DNA of 64,000 nucleotides from Prunus persica (taxonomy: Eukaryota; Streptophyta; Magnoliopsida; Rosales; Rosaceae). Location: positions 2,441,508 through 2,505,507 of the forward strand of contig NC_034011.1 of the NCBI RefSeq assembly GCF_000346465.2, read 5' to 3'. Of the stretch, positions 22,562 to 34,902 are shown one piece after another. The notes beneath the pieces are model-generated. The model did not search any database and had not been told where the DNA came from. It was given only the letters and a program-made list of their open reading frames with translations. The position numbers were made by a program, and so were the translations under genes. How positions within the stretch are numbered: position 1 is the stretch's first letter; each line of letters begins with the position of its first letter.

Positions 22562-24178
22562 ATGGCATCTTTCAGGTTTCAAATCTATATATTGGCTGTC
22601 TGTGCAGGCCTTGTTATTCAAAGCAGCTGCAATGGCCATTCTGGGCTTCAGAAAAAACATGTAGCCCTGTTCATCTTTGGTGATTCACTCTATGATCCTG
22701 GAAATAATAACTACATAAATACCACAAAAGATTTCCAGGCAAATTGGTTGCCATATGGTGAAACATTCTTCAGGTACCCAACTGGTAGATTTTCTGATGG
22801 GCGTTTAATCCCAGATTTCATTGGTAAGAACCATCTTGTGAGTAATATTGTTTCTTTCAGTCATTTCTTCAAACACCTTTGCTTTTAACTGACAGCAACT
22901 GATAATACAAACACATGATACAACTAACTATTAAATTTACATTCATGTTTCAGCTGAGTATGCCAAGTTGCCAATTATACCAGCGTATTTACAACCTGGG
23001 TTGAAAGACTATACTTATGGGGTGAACTTTGCTTCTGGTGGAGCTGGTGCTCTAGTTGAAAGCCATCAAGGATTTGTATATGCTCTGGCTTATTATATGT
23101 TTTACCTTGTTAAGACTTCTAGTTACAGTTGCAGCATCTCAATATGTATTTTCGGTAATTCGTGTGCTTTTCGTTAGCATGATTTGATTATGTGATCTGT
23201 TGTTTTCAGGTGATAGACCTTAAAACTCAACGAAGTCAATTCAAGAAGGTGGAGAAGCAGTTGAGGCAGAAACTAGGTGAAGCAGAAGCCTACACATTGC
23301 TGTCCAAAGCTGTCTACTTAATCAGCATTGGAAGCAATGACTATTCTATCCCATTAGCAACCAATACCAGCCATGACGAATATGTTGGCTGGGTTATTGG
23401 CAACCTGACAAGTTGGATCAAAGTGATCTTATCTTCTTTTTCACACATACATATCACGCGAAATTTTTTAATTCGAGTTTCTTCTTTTTTCTATAACTTG
23501 TTACAATTTGTGTACAACTTTGTGTCTTCTGATTATGAATCCGGAAAGATCTTTTGGAGGAGTGATTTGATATACATTTTGTCAGGATGTATACAAGAAA
23601 GGAGGCAGGAAATTTGGATTTTCAAGCTTGGCCCCTCTTGCTTCTGTGCCAAGCATGAGAGTGATTCAACCAGGAAACACAGGCCCTTCCGGGGAAGAAG
23701 TTACAGCACTTGTGAAACTACACAATAGACTACTTTCCAAAGTCCTCACAAAGCTGAAGAAAGAGCTCCAAGGATTCAAATACTCAAAGCTTAATCTCTA
23801 CACTTACGCTAAAGAAAGAATTAATCATCCATCAAAATATGGTATGCATAGCCATGACACCTTCTCCGTTACGTTATAGTTTCTCTTATTTGGTTTTGTC
23901 ATAAGCTGATAATTCATGTCTCCTTTTTAATTTTCTTTTTCGTTATTACTGTGCCGACTCGTAAAGGTTTCAAGGAAGGAAAGGCGGCGTGCTGTGGCTC
24001 TGGCCCATACGGAGGAATTTATACCTGTGGAGGGAAGAGAGGTGTGACTGAGTATGAGTTATGTGGCAATGTTACTGAGTATGTCTTTTTTGACTCTGTC
24101 CATCCAACTGAAAGGGTTTACGAGCAAGTGTCCAAGTTATGGTGGGGACAAAACTTGAAGGAGCTCTTTGAAGTTTAG
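22562..24178 (+). CDS. GDSL esterase/lipase, GLIP-like (array gene 6)
   Basis: Exons: 22562-22823, 22954-23075, 23210-23422, 23586-23841 and 23967-24178, joining in frame to 354 residues. An ATG nine codons upstream (22535) is also in frame, but 22562 gives the conserved MASFRFQIYIL start. Ser42 lies in FIFGDSLYDPGNNNY, Asn171 in GSNDY, and Asp327/His330 in DSVHPTE, so all catalytic residues are present. It is nearly identical over long stretches to the genes at 28405 and 37634, forming a young subfamily with the short exon 3. Secreted hydrolase, substrate unknown. Confidence 0.92.
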
Positions 24179-24254
24179 GCAAAATATGGCCTGATAGTTT
24201 CATAAGAAATTGAGCAATTTGTCGACACAATTTCCGTTTCGAAGCAAATTAAAA

Positions 24255-24365
24255 GTTTGATGGAGCCATGGGCACATGGGCAAGTCTCCAAGTTAAGGTG
24301 GAGCCATACTCCCAATGTCCCAGGGCCTTCTTTTAATTTGAAAGAGCTACTTGAAGTTCAGAAAC
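24255..24365 (+). pseudogene. GDSL exon-5 tail relic
   Basis: Just after gene 6 a second decayed end of exon 5 can be read: gcaagtctccaagttaaggtggagcc, then cccaatgtcccagg and tttgaaagagctacttgaagttcag. It matches the long gene 5 ending (QISKLWWSGSPNV...LKELFEV). Equivalent relics follow the genes at 28405 and 37634. Confidence 0.65.
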
Positions 24366-25332
24366 CTATGGATTTGTTAGTTTCAATAAGCAAGCACCTG
24401 TGAATTTGCACAGACAATCTCAGTTTAAAAATAAATTAAGGTTTGATATATCATCTTTGTATTAATGTATTCACAACTCAAAAATAGATGTGATAGATGT
24501 TTTCTGCACTCCAATTCTTGAGACCAAAAGAACCAAAGATTAAATTCTACTCAATCCTGTAAGGGATCCTATGGGGGGAAGATAGAAGCAAAGCCAAGAA
24601 CTAGGTGCTCTGTTAAGTAGGGCAATCGATCGACGTTATGCAAATGGTGAAGGTGGTCTATTTTGGTTGCTTGTTTCTCAATTTGCTTTGTTATATTTCC
24701 CTAGTTCCGGAGAATTGCAGGCGATTCTACTGATGTGTACAATATTCCATAGAGGTTAAGGTCAAAATGAGCGAAGGAAAGTAATAATTTTGGAAAATGA
24801 CCTGGTTAATTACATTTAAAAGTTGTTATTTGCTTTTTTAGAGGTTCTAGTGCTTTTTTAGAAGTTTTACAGGATCATCTTAGAAACCAGCTCTTCTCTC
24901 AATTTAAAGAGGTTACAATGTTTTAAACATACAGAACTGAAACAGAGGAGAAGATTGCTGGTTTGATTGTTAGTCCTTCAAACATTATTTTCAATCATGT
25001 TTACATATATGTGGTTAGCCTTCTATTATGGAATTACAACACACTAAGAAGGACATCAAACATACTCAAAAACATACTCAATTATGGAAAGCCTTCTATG
25101 TCGATGGGCCATTCTTAATCAACGTCTCACCTTTACCTGCTTAGATATCAATACAAAAAGAAATCAATCATCAGAAAATATCTCAACTTCAAAACAACTG
25201 GAGAAAATCTGAGATGTGTTTTATATGGATTGCTAAAATTTCAGAAAAGCTGGTGACCTGGTGTTCCGCAAGAAACATTGACTAATCTCACAACCTCTCA
25301 AATTGGAGTACATATGCATCGTAGTAATGATT
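24366..25332. other. Intergenic, boundary of an insertion
   Basis: Up to about 25018 the sequence matches the region downstream of the next gene (ggtttgattgttagtccttcaaacattattttc...tatatgtggttagc, also at 30785-30843). From there the two diverge, marking the left edge of a composite insertion that ends near 27955. No gene. Confidence 0.5.
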
Positions 25333-25665
25333 TCATTCAAGAACAACTTTTGCGCCAAGAGCTTTGAGCTTCTCTATTAGTTGCTCTCCTTCTTCCTTTG
25401 ATAATCCTTTCTTTAGCACAGATGGCGCCTTCTCCACTAAGTCCTTTGCTTCCTTGCGGCCTAAGTCAGTGAAGCTCCTTACCTCCTTGATCAGTTTATT
25501 TTAGAAGCTGCCTCAAATGACTCCAATTTCAATTCGAAGACAGTCTTTTCTGGTTTCTTCTCCTCTTTAGCTGCTGCTGGTCCCTTCAATGCCAATCCTA
25601 ATCCAGCAGCTCCTGGCTTCATGACTCCTACAATTGGTGGTTCCTTCATTCCCTTTTTTGTGAAG
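25333..25665 (-). pseudogene. Ribosomal protein bL12 (L7/L12, organellar) retro-pseudogene
   Basis: The minus strand encodes the end of an organellar bL12: KEPPIVGVMKPGAAGLG, then [14 protein letters not shown]. After a 1-bp deletion near 25500 follow [20 protein letters not shown] and a carboxyl end ALGAKVVLE with a stop at 25333-25335. bL12 forms the ribosomal stalk, and this domain binds translation factors. There are no introns and the amino end is missing, so this looks like a processed copy. It abuts the Copia fragment in opposite orientation. Not functional because of the frameshift and truncation. Confidence 0.82.
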
Positions 25666-25689
25666 ATGAAGGAGTAGAGCATCAACAAG

Positions 25690-27954
25690 CATCTCAAAGT
25701 ATTTGGATGCATTTGCTATGTGCACACATTCCAAAGGAGAAAAGACACAAGCTAGAAGAAAAATATGAAGTTGGTATATTCCTGGGATACAGTAACCAAT
25801 CTAAAGGATATCGAGTCTACAATCCCATAACGAAGAAGTTCATGATAAGCTGAGATATTGAGTTTGATGAATCAACATCATGGAATTGGGAGGAAGAAAA
25901 AGTTGAAAGAAAAAGTCTTACTATAACACAACCGTGCAGAGAGAAAACTAAAGAAACTCCAGGTATGACTCCTCCACCTACAACAACTTGTCCATCTATA
26001 CAACATGAAGTTTCTCCAGAACCACAACAAAGAACTAGATCACTCCAAGATATATATGAAACTTGCAACTTCATAACTATAGAACCAGAAAGTTTTGAAG
26101 TTGCAGTAAAAGAAGAAATCTGGAGAAACTCTATGGAAGAAGAAATCAAAACATTTGAGAAAAACAAAATGTGGGAGCTCGTTGATCGCCCACAAGACAA
26201 GGAGATCATTGAGGTTAAATGGGTCTATAAGACCAAATTTAATCCTGATGGGTCAATACAAAAACATAAAGCAAGGCTAGTAGCTAAAGGCTACTACAAC
26301 AGCTGGGCACAAACTACAACGAGACATTTGCACCAGTTGCAAGACTTGACACTATAAGAGCACTGGTAGCACTAGCAGCTCAAAAGAAATGGAGAATTTA
26401 TCAGCTAGACGTAAAGTCTGCATTTCTAAATGGAGAGCACGAAGAAGAAATACATGTGGAGCAACCACAAGGATTTATTGAGTAAGGAGGAGAAGATCAA
26501 ACACTTAAGCTAAAAAAAAGCCTTGTACGGACTCAAGCAAGCACCACGAGCATGGAACAACCGCATAGACAAGTACGTCATCAACGCAGGCTTCAGGAGG
26601 AGCAAAAATGAGCCTACTCTCTACCCCAAAACTCAAGGTAACTCCGATATCTTGATCATCTCTCTGTATGTGGTTGACTTCATCTACACTGAAAACAATG
26701 AAGAAATAATTCAAAAGTTCAAAAAAGTTATGATGAAAACATTCGAGATGAGTGACCTTGGGTGGATGCACTACTTTTTGGGCATTGAGATAAACCAAGA
26801 AGAAGATGGAATCTTCATATGCCAGAAAAAATACATTGAGAATCTATTGAAGAAGTTCAAAATGTACGGGTGCAAGACTGTGGCTACTCCAGTTATCACC
26901 AATGAGAAATTAAGAAGAGAAGATGGATCAAGTACAACAGATGAATGAGTTTATTGAAGTCTCATTGGGAGCTTACTATACTTGACAACAAAAAGACCCG
27001 ACATCATGTACGCCACAAGCTTACTATCAAGATTTATGCAAAATTCAAGCCAGATGCACTATGGAGCAGCAAAGAGAATATTAAGATACTTGCAAGGCAC
27101 AATTGACTATGGCATTTGGTATAAGCCCACTACAGATCCAAGACTATTTGGCTACACATACAATGATTGGGCTAGATCGGTGGATGGCATGAAATGAGGC
27201 TATGCATTTACAATTGGGTTTGGAATATTTTCAAGGTCATCAAGAAAATACCGTGGCACAATCATCAACAGAAGCCAAGTACATAGCAGCAACAAGTTCA
27301 GCATGCCAAGCTATATGGCTCAGAAGAATATTTGAAGATATGGGAGAGTGCCAAACAGAAGCTACTGAAATACTTTGCAACAACAAGTCTGCTATAGCAA
27401 TGCCGAAAAATCCAGTGTTCCATAGTAGGACAAAACATATAGCCATCAAGCATCACTTTTTAAGAGAAGTCTCAGCAAACAAAGAAGTTGAGCTCAAGTA
27501 TTGTAAAACAGAGGAGCAAATCGCAGACATCTTCACTAAGGCACTTCCAAAACCAAAATTCGAACTGCTACGAAACGTGCTCAGAATAACATAAATGTGC
27601 ATGAAGGAGGAGTGTTAAACATTAGCACATTTGTGTGATAAAACTAGAAAATTCTAGAATAATTGAGAGAATTACCAAGTAAAAGTTGGTTAACTCTTAC
27701 TAGAATCATCCTAATAATTATCTATTGTAATTATAACTAGAAAAATCTAGAATTAAAGGACTAACTTGTGGCTGAAAATGCTTTAGATTTGTCCAAAGAA
27801 AATTGCCGACATAGCATCTGTATAAATAACCATGCAGCCCACTCAAAGTAATCAAGCTGAAAACTACCAGTTGTTCTATACCAGCTGTCTTATATCCAAC
27901 AAGCCTTGTACCTTTCCTACTTCAACCAATCAAATAAAACTACTTTGTTACTTT
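25690..27954 (+). mobile_element. Decayed Ty1/Copia fragment (integrase end to 3' LTR)
   Basis: Broken plus-strand frames read, in order, the integrase carboxyl end (HKLEEKYEVGIFLGY), a linker, RT (WVYKTKFNPDGS, LDVKSAFLNGE, LYGLKQAPRAW, then YVVDF in place of the usual YVDD), the RNase H region (QSSTEAKYIAATS, ADIFTKALPKPKF) and a stop near 27594. At least three frameshifts or stops break it (about 26310, 26485, 27197). A purine tract aaggaggag precedes an LTR starting TGTTAAACA at 27613 that runs to about 27950. The 5' LTR, gag and protease are absent. Inactive. Confidence 0.85.
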
Positions 27955-28404
27955 GTTACTTTATATACATTTCAAAATCTGTGGCCACTCTGTAGGACTA
28001 AAAGAAACTTCATTAGACTACACTAATTTCCAATGTTCCACAAGCAAATCAACAACACCTATACACGGGCATGAAACAGAGGAGGTAAATGTCAACATTT
28101 TCAGATACACGATTTCAAGTAAAGGAGGCTGCAGCTATTTTCTTTTCATTGGATTATGAATGGTCAACTTAGCAGAAGTTTCTTTGTGATTCAATTGATA
28201 CTGAAGACAAAAAAATTCTCACTGTATCTTTTTCTTTTTTAGTTCACTTTCCTTGACTTTTCTTTATGTTATCTGGAATAGGAAGTAATTTCCTTATCTT
28301 TTCCTTATCCCAATATGTGCCTTGAAAAGTTTCTGCCATCTATTAAATTGAATTGAAACAGAGGAAAAGATTATATAATACAAAGCTAAACACAACATAC
28401 TGGA
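27955..28404. promoter_or_regulatory. Promoter region of GDSL gene 7
   Basis: From tatatacatttcaaaatctgtggccactctgtagg onward this matches the DNA upstream of 37634 almost base for base and that of 22562 in part. It is the proximal promoter carried along in the tandem duplications. The first bases mark the right edge of the Copia insertion. Confidence 0.5.
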
Positions 28405-30025
28405 ATGGCATCTTTCAGGTTTCAAATCTATATCTTGGCTTTCTGTGCAGGCCTTGTTATTCAAAGCAGCTGCCATGGCCATTCTGGGCTTCAGAAAAAA
28501 CATGCAGCCCTGTTCATCTTTGGCGATTCACTCTATGATCCTGGAAATAATAACTACATAAATACCTCAAAAGGTTTACAGGCCAATTGGTTGCCATATG
28601 GTGAAACATTCTTCAGGTACCCAACTGGTAGATTTTCTAATGGGCGTTTAATCGCAGATTTCATTGGTAAGAACCATCTTGTGAGTAATATTGTTTCTTT
28701 CAGTCATTAACACCTTTGCTGCTAACTGACAGCAACTGATAATACAAACACATGATACAACTAACTGTTAAATATTATGATACACATGATACAGCTGAGT
28801 ATGCCAAGTTGCCATTTATACCAGCATATTTACAACCTGGGTTGAAAGACTATACTTATGGGGTGAACTTTGCTTCTGCTGGAGCTGGTGCTCTGGTTGA
28901 AACCTTCCAAGGATTTGTATATGCTCTGGCTTATTATATGTTTTCCCTTGTTATGACTTTTAGTTACAGTTGCAGCATCTCAAAATGTATTTTTGGTAAT
29001 TCGCGTGCTTTTCGTTAGCATGATTTGATTATATTATCTGTTGTTTTCAGGTGATAGACCTTAAAACTCAACGAAGTCAATTCAAGAAGGTGGAGAAGCA
29101 GTTGAGGAAGAAACTAGGTGAAGCAGAAGCCTACACATTGCTGTCCAAAGCTGTCTACTTAATCAGCATTGGAGGCAATGACTATTTTTCCCCATTAGCA
29201 ACCAATACCAGCCATGAAGAATATGTTGGTTGGGTTATTGGCAACCTGACAAGTTGGATCAAAGTAATCTTATCTTCGTTTTCCACACATACATAGCAGG
29301 CGAAATTTTTTAATTCGAGTTTCTTCTTTTTTCTATAACTTGTTACAATTTGTGTACAACTTTGTGTCTTCTGATTATGAATCCAGAAAGATCTTTTGGA
29401 GGATTGATTTGATATACATTTTGTCAGGATGTATACAAGAAAGGAGGCAGGAAATTTGGATTTTCAAACTTAGGCCCTTATGCTTCTACGCCAAGCATGA
29501 GATTTATTCAACCAGGAAACACAGGCCCTTCCCGGGAAGAAATTACAGCACTTGAGAATCTACACAACAGACTACTTTCCAAAGTCCTCACAAAGCTGAA
29601 GAAAGAGCTCCAAGGATTCAAATACTCAACGCTTAATCTCTACACTTACGCTAAAGAAAGAATTAATCATCCATCAAAATATGGTATGCATAGCCATCCA
29701 TGACACCTTCTCCTTTTAAGTTATAGTTTCTCTTATTTGGTTTTGTCATAAGCTGATAAGTCATGTCTCCTTTTTAATATTCTTTTTCGTTATTACTGTG
29801 CCGACTCATAAAGGTTTCAAGGAAGGAAAGGCGGCGTGCTGTGGCTCTGGTCCATATAGAGCAATTAATACCTGTGGAGGGAAGAGAGGTGTGACTGAGT
29901 ATGAGTTATGTAACAATGTTACTGAGTACGTCTTCTTTGACTCTGCCCATGCAACTGAAAGGTTTTACGAGCAAGTGTCCAAGTTATGGTGGAGCCATAA
30001 CTTGAAGGAGCTATTTGAAGTTTAG
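28405..30025 (+). CDS. GDSL esterase/lipase, GLIP-like (array gene 7)
   Basis: Exons: 28405-28666, 28795-28916, 29051-29263, 29428-29683 and 29814-30025, joining in frame to 354 residues. It is nearly identical to array gene 6. Ser42 lies in FIFGDSLYDPGNNNY and Asn171 in GGNDY (GSNDY in its sisters). Asp327/His330 lie in DSAHATERF, where the almost invariant Pro after the catalytic His is Ala and the usual ERV is ERF. The frame is open, but three changes at conserved block positions suggest relaxed constraint or altered activity. Signal peptide present, so predicted to be secreted. Confidence 0.9.
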
Positions 30026-30104
30026 GCAAAATATGGCTTGATAGTTTCATAAGAAATTGAGCAATTTGCAGACACAATTTCCTTTTCCAAGCGAATTAAA
30101 AGTT

Positions 30105-30220
30105 TGATGGAGCCATGGGCACATGGGCAAGTGTTCAAGTTATGGGGGAGCCATACTTCCTATGTCCCAGGGCCTTCTTTTAATTTGAAAGAGTTATTTG
30201 AAGATCAGAAACCTATGTAT
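30105..30220 (+). pseudogene. GDSL exon-5 tail relic
   Basis: Copy of the relic after gene 6: gggcaagtgttcaagttatggggg, then cctatgtcccagggccttc and aagagttatttgaagatcag. It shows that the unit of duplication included the relic. Confidence 0.65.
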
Positions 30221-30983
30221 TTTTTAGTTTCAATAAGCACCTGTGAATTTGCACAGACAATCTCTGTTTATAAATAAATTATGGTTTGATATATCATCTT
30301 TGTATTAATGTATTCACAAATCAAAAATGGATGTGATGGATGTTTTCTGGATTCCAATTATTGACACCAAAAGAACCAAAGAATAAATTCTACTCAATCC
30401 TGTAAGGGATTTTATGGGGGAAAGATAGAAGCAAAAGCCAAGAACTAGGTGCTCTGTTAAGTAGGCATTTTGTGTATAAACTCCCAATAATAAATGATTG
30501 CTGGTACCGTCTACGTCAAGCATGAAAAATAATTTAACACGAAAATAACTCTTGGTGGATGAGAAATGGTGAAAATTTGTGTAAGAATTTTAGAATGAAA
30601 GTGGACGAGTTTTAGATCCTCCAATTTGTAGTAAGTTACCCTTTTTTTAGAGGTTCTAGTGTCTTTTCAAAGTTGTTATTTGCTGACAAAAGTTAATGAT
30701 CATTGGGTCATCTTAGAAACCAGCTCCTCTCAAAGGTTGCAATATTTTAAACATACAGAACTGAAACAGAGGAGAAGATTGTTGGTTTGATTGTTAGTCC
30801 TTCAAACATTATTTTCAATCATGTTTACATATATGTGGTTAGCTCAGCAACTATGTTGTTGAGGTGGGCTACACTAACTGTGGTTTGATCACTGAAGTTA
30901 ACATTTGTTTCCTTTTCGACAAGTAAATCTCGAAAACCTATTTATGCATTTGAAGCAGAGACAAAGTAAACCACATTGCTAGA
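30221..30983. other. Intergenic, upstream of GDSL pseudogene 8
   Basis: No gene. Includes the stretch 30785-30860 that is interrupted by the composite insertion in the previous unit (see 25018). Confidence 0.4.
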
Positions 30984-31270
30984 ATGGCAACTTCAAGGTT
31001 GCAAATATATATCCTGGCTTTTTGTGTAAGCCTTCTCATTGCAAGTAGCTCTAGCCATGGCCATTCTAGGCACCATAAAAAGCACAAAGCCATGTTCATC
31101 TTTGGTGATTCCGTATTTGATGTAGGAAACAATAACTGAATGAACCCTACAACCTCTTTCCAGGAAAAGTTCTTGCCATATGAAGAAACCTTCTTCAGTT
31201 ACCCAACTGGTAGATTTTCCGATGGCCTTCTAATCCCAGATTTCATTGGTATGACCCTTTAAATACTATT

Positions 31271-34200
31271 TGTTTATATCATATCTGACCAAGCAACTAG
31301 AAGCAAATCTAAGCAAGGCAAAGAGTCCCACATTGGAATATTACAAGATGTGTAGACTCCCCCTCATCTATAAAAGGAGACCATTCTCCACTTAGGGAGG
31401 GATCTCTGGGCTGGACTTTATCTTTAGTCATGGGCTTCTCCCTTCTTCCCTTTATATTTGGGTTCAACCCCATGTACAAATGTAAACACATACATTATTA
31501 TAGTGAGAATATACTTCCCCGTGGACGTAGCCCATTCATTAAGGGTGAACCACGTATATCTTGTCTTCTGTATATTTATCACTTGCCCAAATCCTCACAC
31601 ACTTGGTGAAAGTCCTCACCACCTTCACCCATCATCCATCACACATCATCACTAAGTTGGGCTCAAAAGTGCCGAATCATTTTTGAGCGTCAACAGTTTG
31701 GCGCCGTCTGTGGGAATCGACACAAGAAGCCTTTGTCGTTCTCCCTTCCTTCAGTGTCCTTCGGTACCCTTTCAATCATTGCCTTTTAGCTTATCGTTTA
31801 GCACCATATATGCAGAAGCCACCATTGGATCTCAAGGAACAAATATGCCGAAGACATGTATCTGCTGAAGCAACCCACCTTTCAGTCACTTTGAAGAGTC
31901 TCAATTTGGGGGTGGCCTAATATTCCAAATGCACCAAGGATATCACCATGCATGGCTTGAACATGCCCAAGAAAAAATTGCTCCAATATGAAGGATGCCC
32001 ACGTGCATCCTCACCACAAGATAAGATTTCTCTTTTTATATATAAATATTGTATACAGGCATGCAATATTTAAATAATTCATTGCACAATCCTATTCAAC
32101 AAATATGAATATTACATATGAATAATAGGAGCTGTCCAGATTTGGTTACTTTGAAAAGTTCCAATTTGGCAGTTGCCCAATACTCCAATTCACCAAAATT
32201 ATTTTCTTCTTTCTGCATGGCTTGCATGGAGTACCCATACTGAAGCCCACATGCCAACCGAATGGCAACCGCAGAAAACTCCACATGCCTCGCACCAAGG
32301 TTGATTGCTCAGAACCATGTTCGGCAGCAACCATACTTTGGCTTCTTCGGAAGCTTCAGATCAGCAACTCTAGGAGCAGTTCCAAAAGCTCCCAAGTCTT
32401 CTGACTCATGGTTGGTCTTTGTTCAAAACACTGAATGGCACACCCATTTGCTCAAGCCACCCAAGAGCCTTGAGAGACCACCATCTCCATGCCACTCGAC
32501 CAGCCATCGAACGGTAGCCATGCCTCTGGTTTTCTCAAGACACCCACTTGGTCGAGGATTCCGAACGGCACATCATGGCTTGTTGGAGCACATGTGAACT
32601 CTCAGCCCTTTGAAGTGCACTATGCGGGATATGCATGATGCCCAAGTCAAGACAACGGAGGCCACTTCTAATTACATGTATGGGGCATCTATCTATGGTA
32701 CCGTGTGCAGGTCTGAAAGCTCACCAAAACTCCTTCGACAGACCTTTGCCGATCGGCAGGAGCCTTGCCAAAAGCTGGAGCACACGGCACCTCCTCTTCC
32801 ACAACCCCCTTGGAAATTGCTGAACTGGAGAAGGCCCCCTTCTTTATCAACCTTGCCGAAACAGCAACTTGCTGAGCCCTAGCAACTCTCTGATCTTTGG
32901 CCCTTGCCGAAACTCACGTCACAAGATTTCTCTCCTTTGGTCACGACCCCAACAACTCACACTTTTCACAAAGACCCAGCACCATTGCCGAACGGCAAGA
33001 GCCATGCTGCGAACTTGAGAGGCCCACAAAAATCACAGTTTCAAGTCAAGCTTGCCGAACGTCCAAGAGCCAAGACTACGGCTGCCTTGCCCGGCTCACA
33101 ATCACAACAAACCACACCCTTGCCGAAGACTTGACCTCTTTATATTCGAACCCAAGCCACCACGAAGACCTTGCTGCTTGCCGAAGCAGCCTTCCTTCAG
33201 CATAGCCAATGACGAAGGTTCAAACACCTTGCCAAACGGTTGCTACGCAGCCCAAGCCAAAACCTCACAAGCCCTCTTGCCGAGGACACCACAGGCTCTC
33301 AAAAATTTTCAATCCACCCTTGCCGTTCGGCAAGGGCTGAGCAGAAGTAAATGCTTGTTCACAAAAATAGCAAAGGACCTAGCCGCCATGGAAGTCGGAC
33401 CCTCCTTTGCCAACGCTATTATGCTCTGAAGCCCCCTTTCCGAACCAGTTTCTATGCCGAACGGTACGTTCTGTGCAGATGGTGTTAAGAGCTCAAAGGC
33501 CACTGAGGATACTTGCGATCCTTGTCGATCGGCAGAGTCGCTGAGCGTGGCTTGGTACTTGAAAAGTCTTCTCCCACCTTACCGAGCAGTCTTGGTTCAC
33601 CCAAGAGAAACACAAAGGCCTCAAAAAAAAAATTCACACGACCCTTGTCGTTCGGCAAGGGCTATGCAAAAGTGGCGGAGAAGCTAGCGACCCTCCTTGC
33701 CCTTGTCAAATCCATAGGCTCCGAACGCCAAAAGCAAAAAACCCAAGATTATTAGCCATCGGCAATAGTCATTGGTAAAAATAAAAAGTCCAAGATTATT
33801 AGCCATGGGCAATAATTATTGGTAAAGATCATCGGCATATACGCCAAAAGAAAAAATCCAAGATTATTAGCCATCGGCAATAACAATTGGTAAGTTTGTT
33901 CTACAAGCTTCATCATTAGGCGCGAGCGATGCCTTCGGTACCCCCGCCATCATTCGATGAGAGCGATGCCTTCGGCACGCACCCTGTCATCACTCGACGA
34001 GAGCGATGCCTTCGGCACCCTGCCATCATTCGGCGAGCCTGATGCCTTCGGCACCCGGTCATCATTCGACGTGGGTGATGCCTTCGGCACCCCGTCATCA
34101 TTCGACGAGAGCGATGCCTTCGGCACCCCGTCATCATTCGGCACTCTGCCATCATTCGACGAGAGCGATGCCTTCGGCACTCCGTTATCATTCGGCGAGC

Positions 34201-34897
34201 GTGATGCCTTCGGCACCCGGTCATCATTCAACGTGGGTGATGCCTTCGGCACCCCGTCATCATTCGACGAGAGTGATGCCTTCGGCACCCCGTCATCATT
34301 TAGCGCGAGCCATGCCTTCGGCACCCCATCATCATTCGACAAGAGCGATGCCTTCGGCACCATCCATACCACACTACTTGGAAGAAGACTAAGGTGTTGC
34401 TCAGTCAGTGCATTGAAAATTACAAGTCCTCAACTAAGAAGTACCTCCTTACTTGAGAACTTAGGGGACTTCTGTTTATACCATATCTGACCAAGCAACT
34501 AGAAGCAAATCTAAGCAAGGCAAAGAGTTCCACATTGGAATATTACAAGATGTGTAGACTCCCCCTCATCTATAAAAGGAGACCATTCTCCACTTAGGGA
34601 GGGATCTCTGGGCTGGACTTTATCTTTAGTCATGGGCTTCTCCCTTCTTCCCTTTATATTTGGGTTCAACCCCATGTACAAATGTAAACACATACATTAT
34701 TATAGTGAGAATATACTTCCCCGTGGACGTAGCCCATTCATTAAGGGTGAACCACGTATATCTTGTCTTCTGTATATTTATCACTTGCCCAAATCCTCAC
34801 ACACTTGGTGAAAGTCCTCACCACCTTCACCCATCATCCATCACACATCATCACTAAGTTGGGCTCAAAAGTGCCGAACCATTTTTGAGCGTCAACA
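31271..34897 (+). mobile_element. Large non-autonomous LTR retrotransposon (LARD-like)
   Basis: Two 425-bp LTRs (31271-31695 and 34473-34897, TG...CA) are flanked by the 5-bp target duplication ctatt (31266-31270 and 34898-34902). The left LTR is followed at once by a primer-binding-site-like tttggcgccgtctgtggga, of the kind seen in Ty3/Gypsy-type elements. A short purine stretch (ttaggggac) precedes the right LTR. The 2.8-kb interior has no gag, protease, RT or integrase. It holds many ttgccgaacggcaa-type phrases and a 36-bp tandem array. The LTRs are nearly identical, so insertion was fairly recent. Confidence 0.9.
33920..34365 (+). repeat. 36-bp tandem array coding for SDAFGTPSSFDE repeats
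   Basis: About 12 imperfect units of gagcgatgccttcggcaccccgtcatcattcgac. Because 36 is a multiple of 3, an open frame (33957-34490) encodes repeated SDAFGTPSSFDE. The minus strand is also open (SLSSNDDGVPKA repeats). Whether any protein is made is unknown. The openness follows from the repeat itself. Confidence 0.7.
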
Positions 34898-34902
34898 CTA
34901 TT

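Noticed and set aside
33950..34372. Minus-strand frames across the 36-bp array
   Set aside because: Unit length divisible by three keeps all frames open. No signal, domain or start context supports them.
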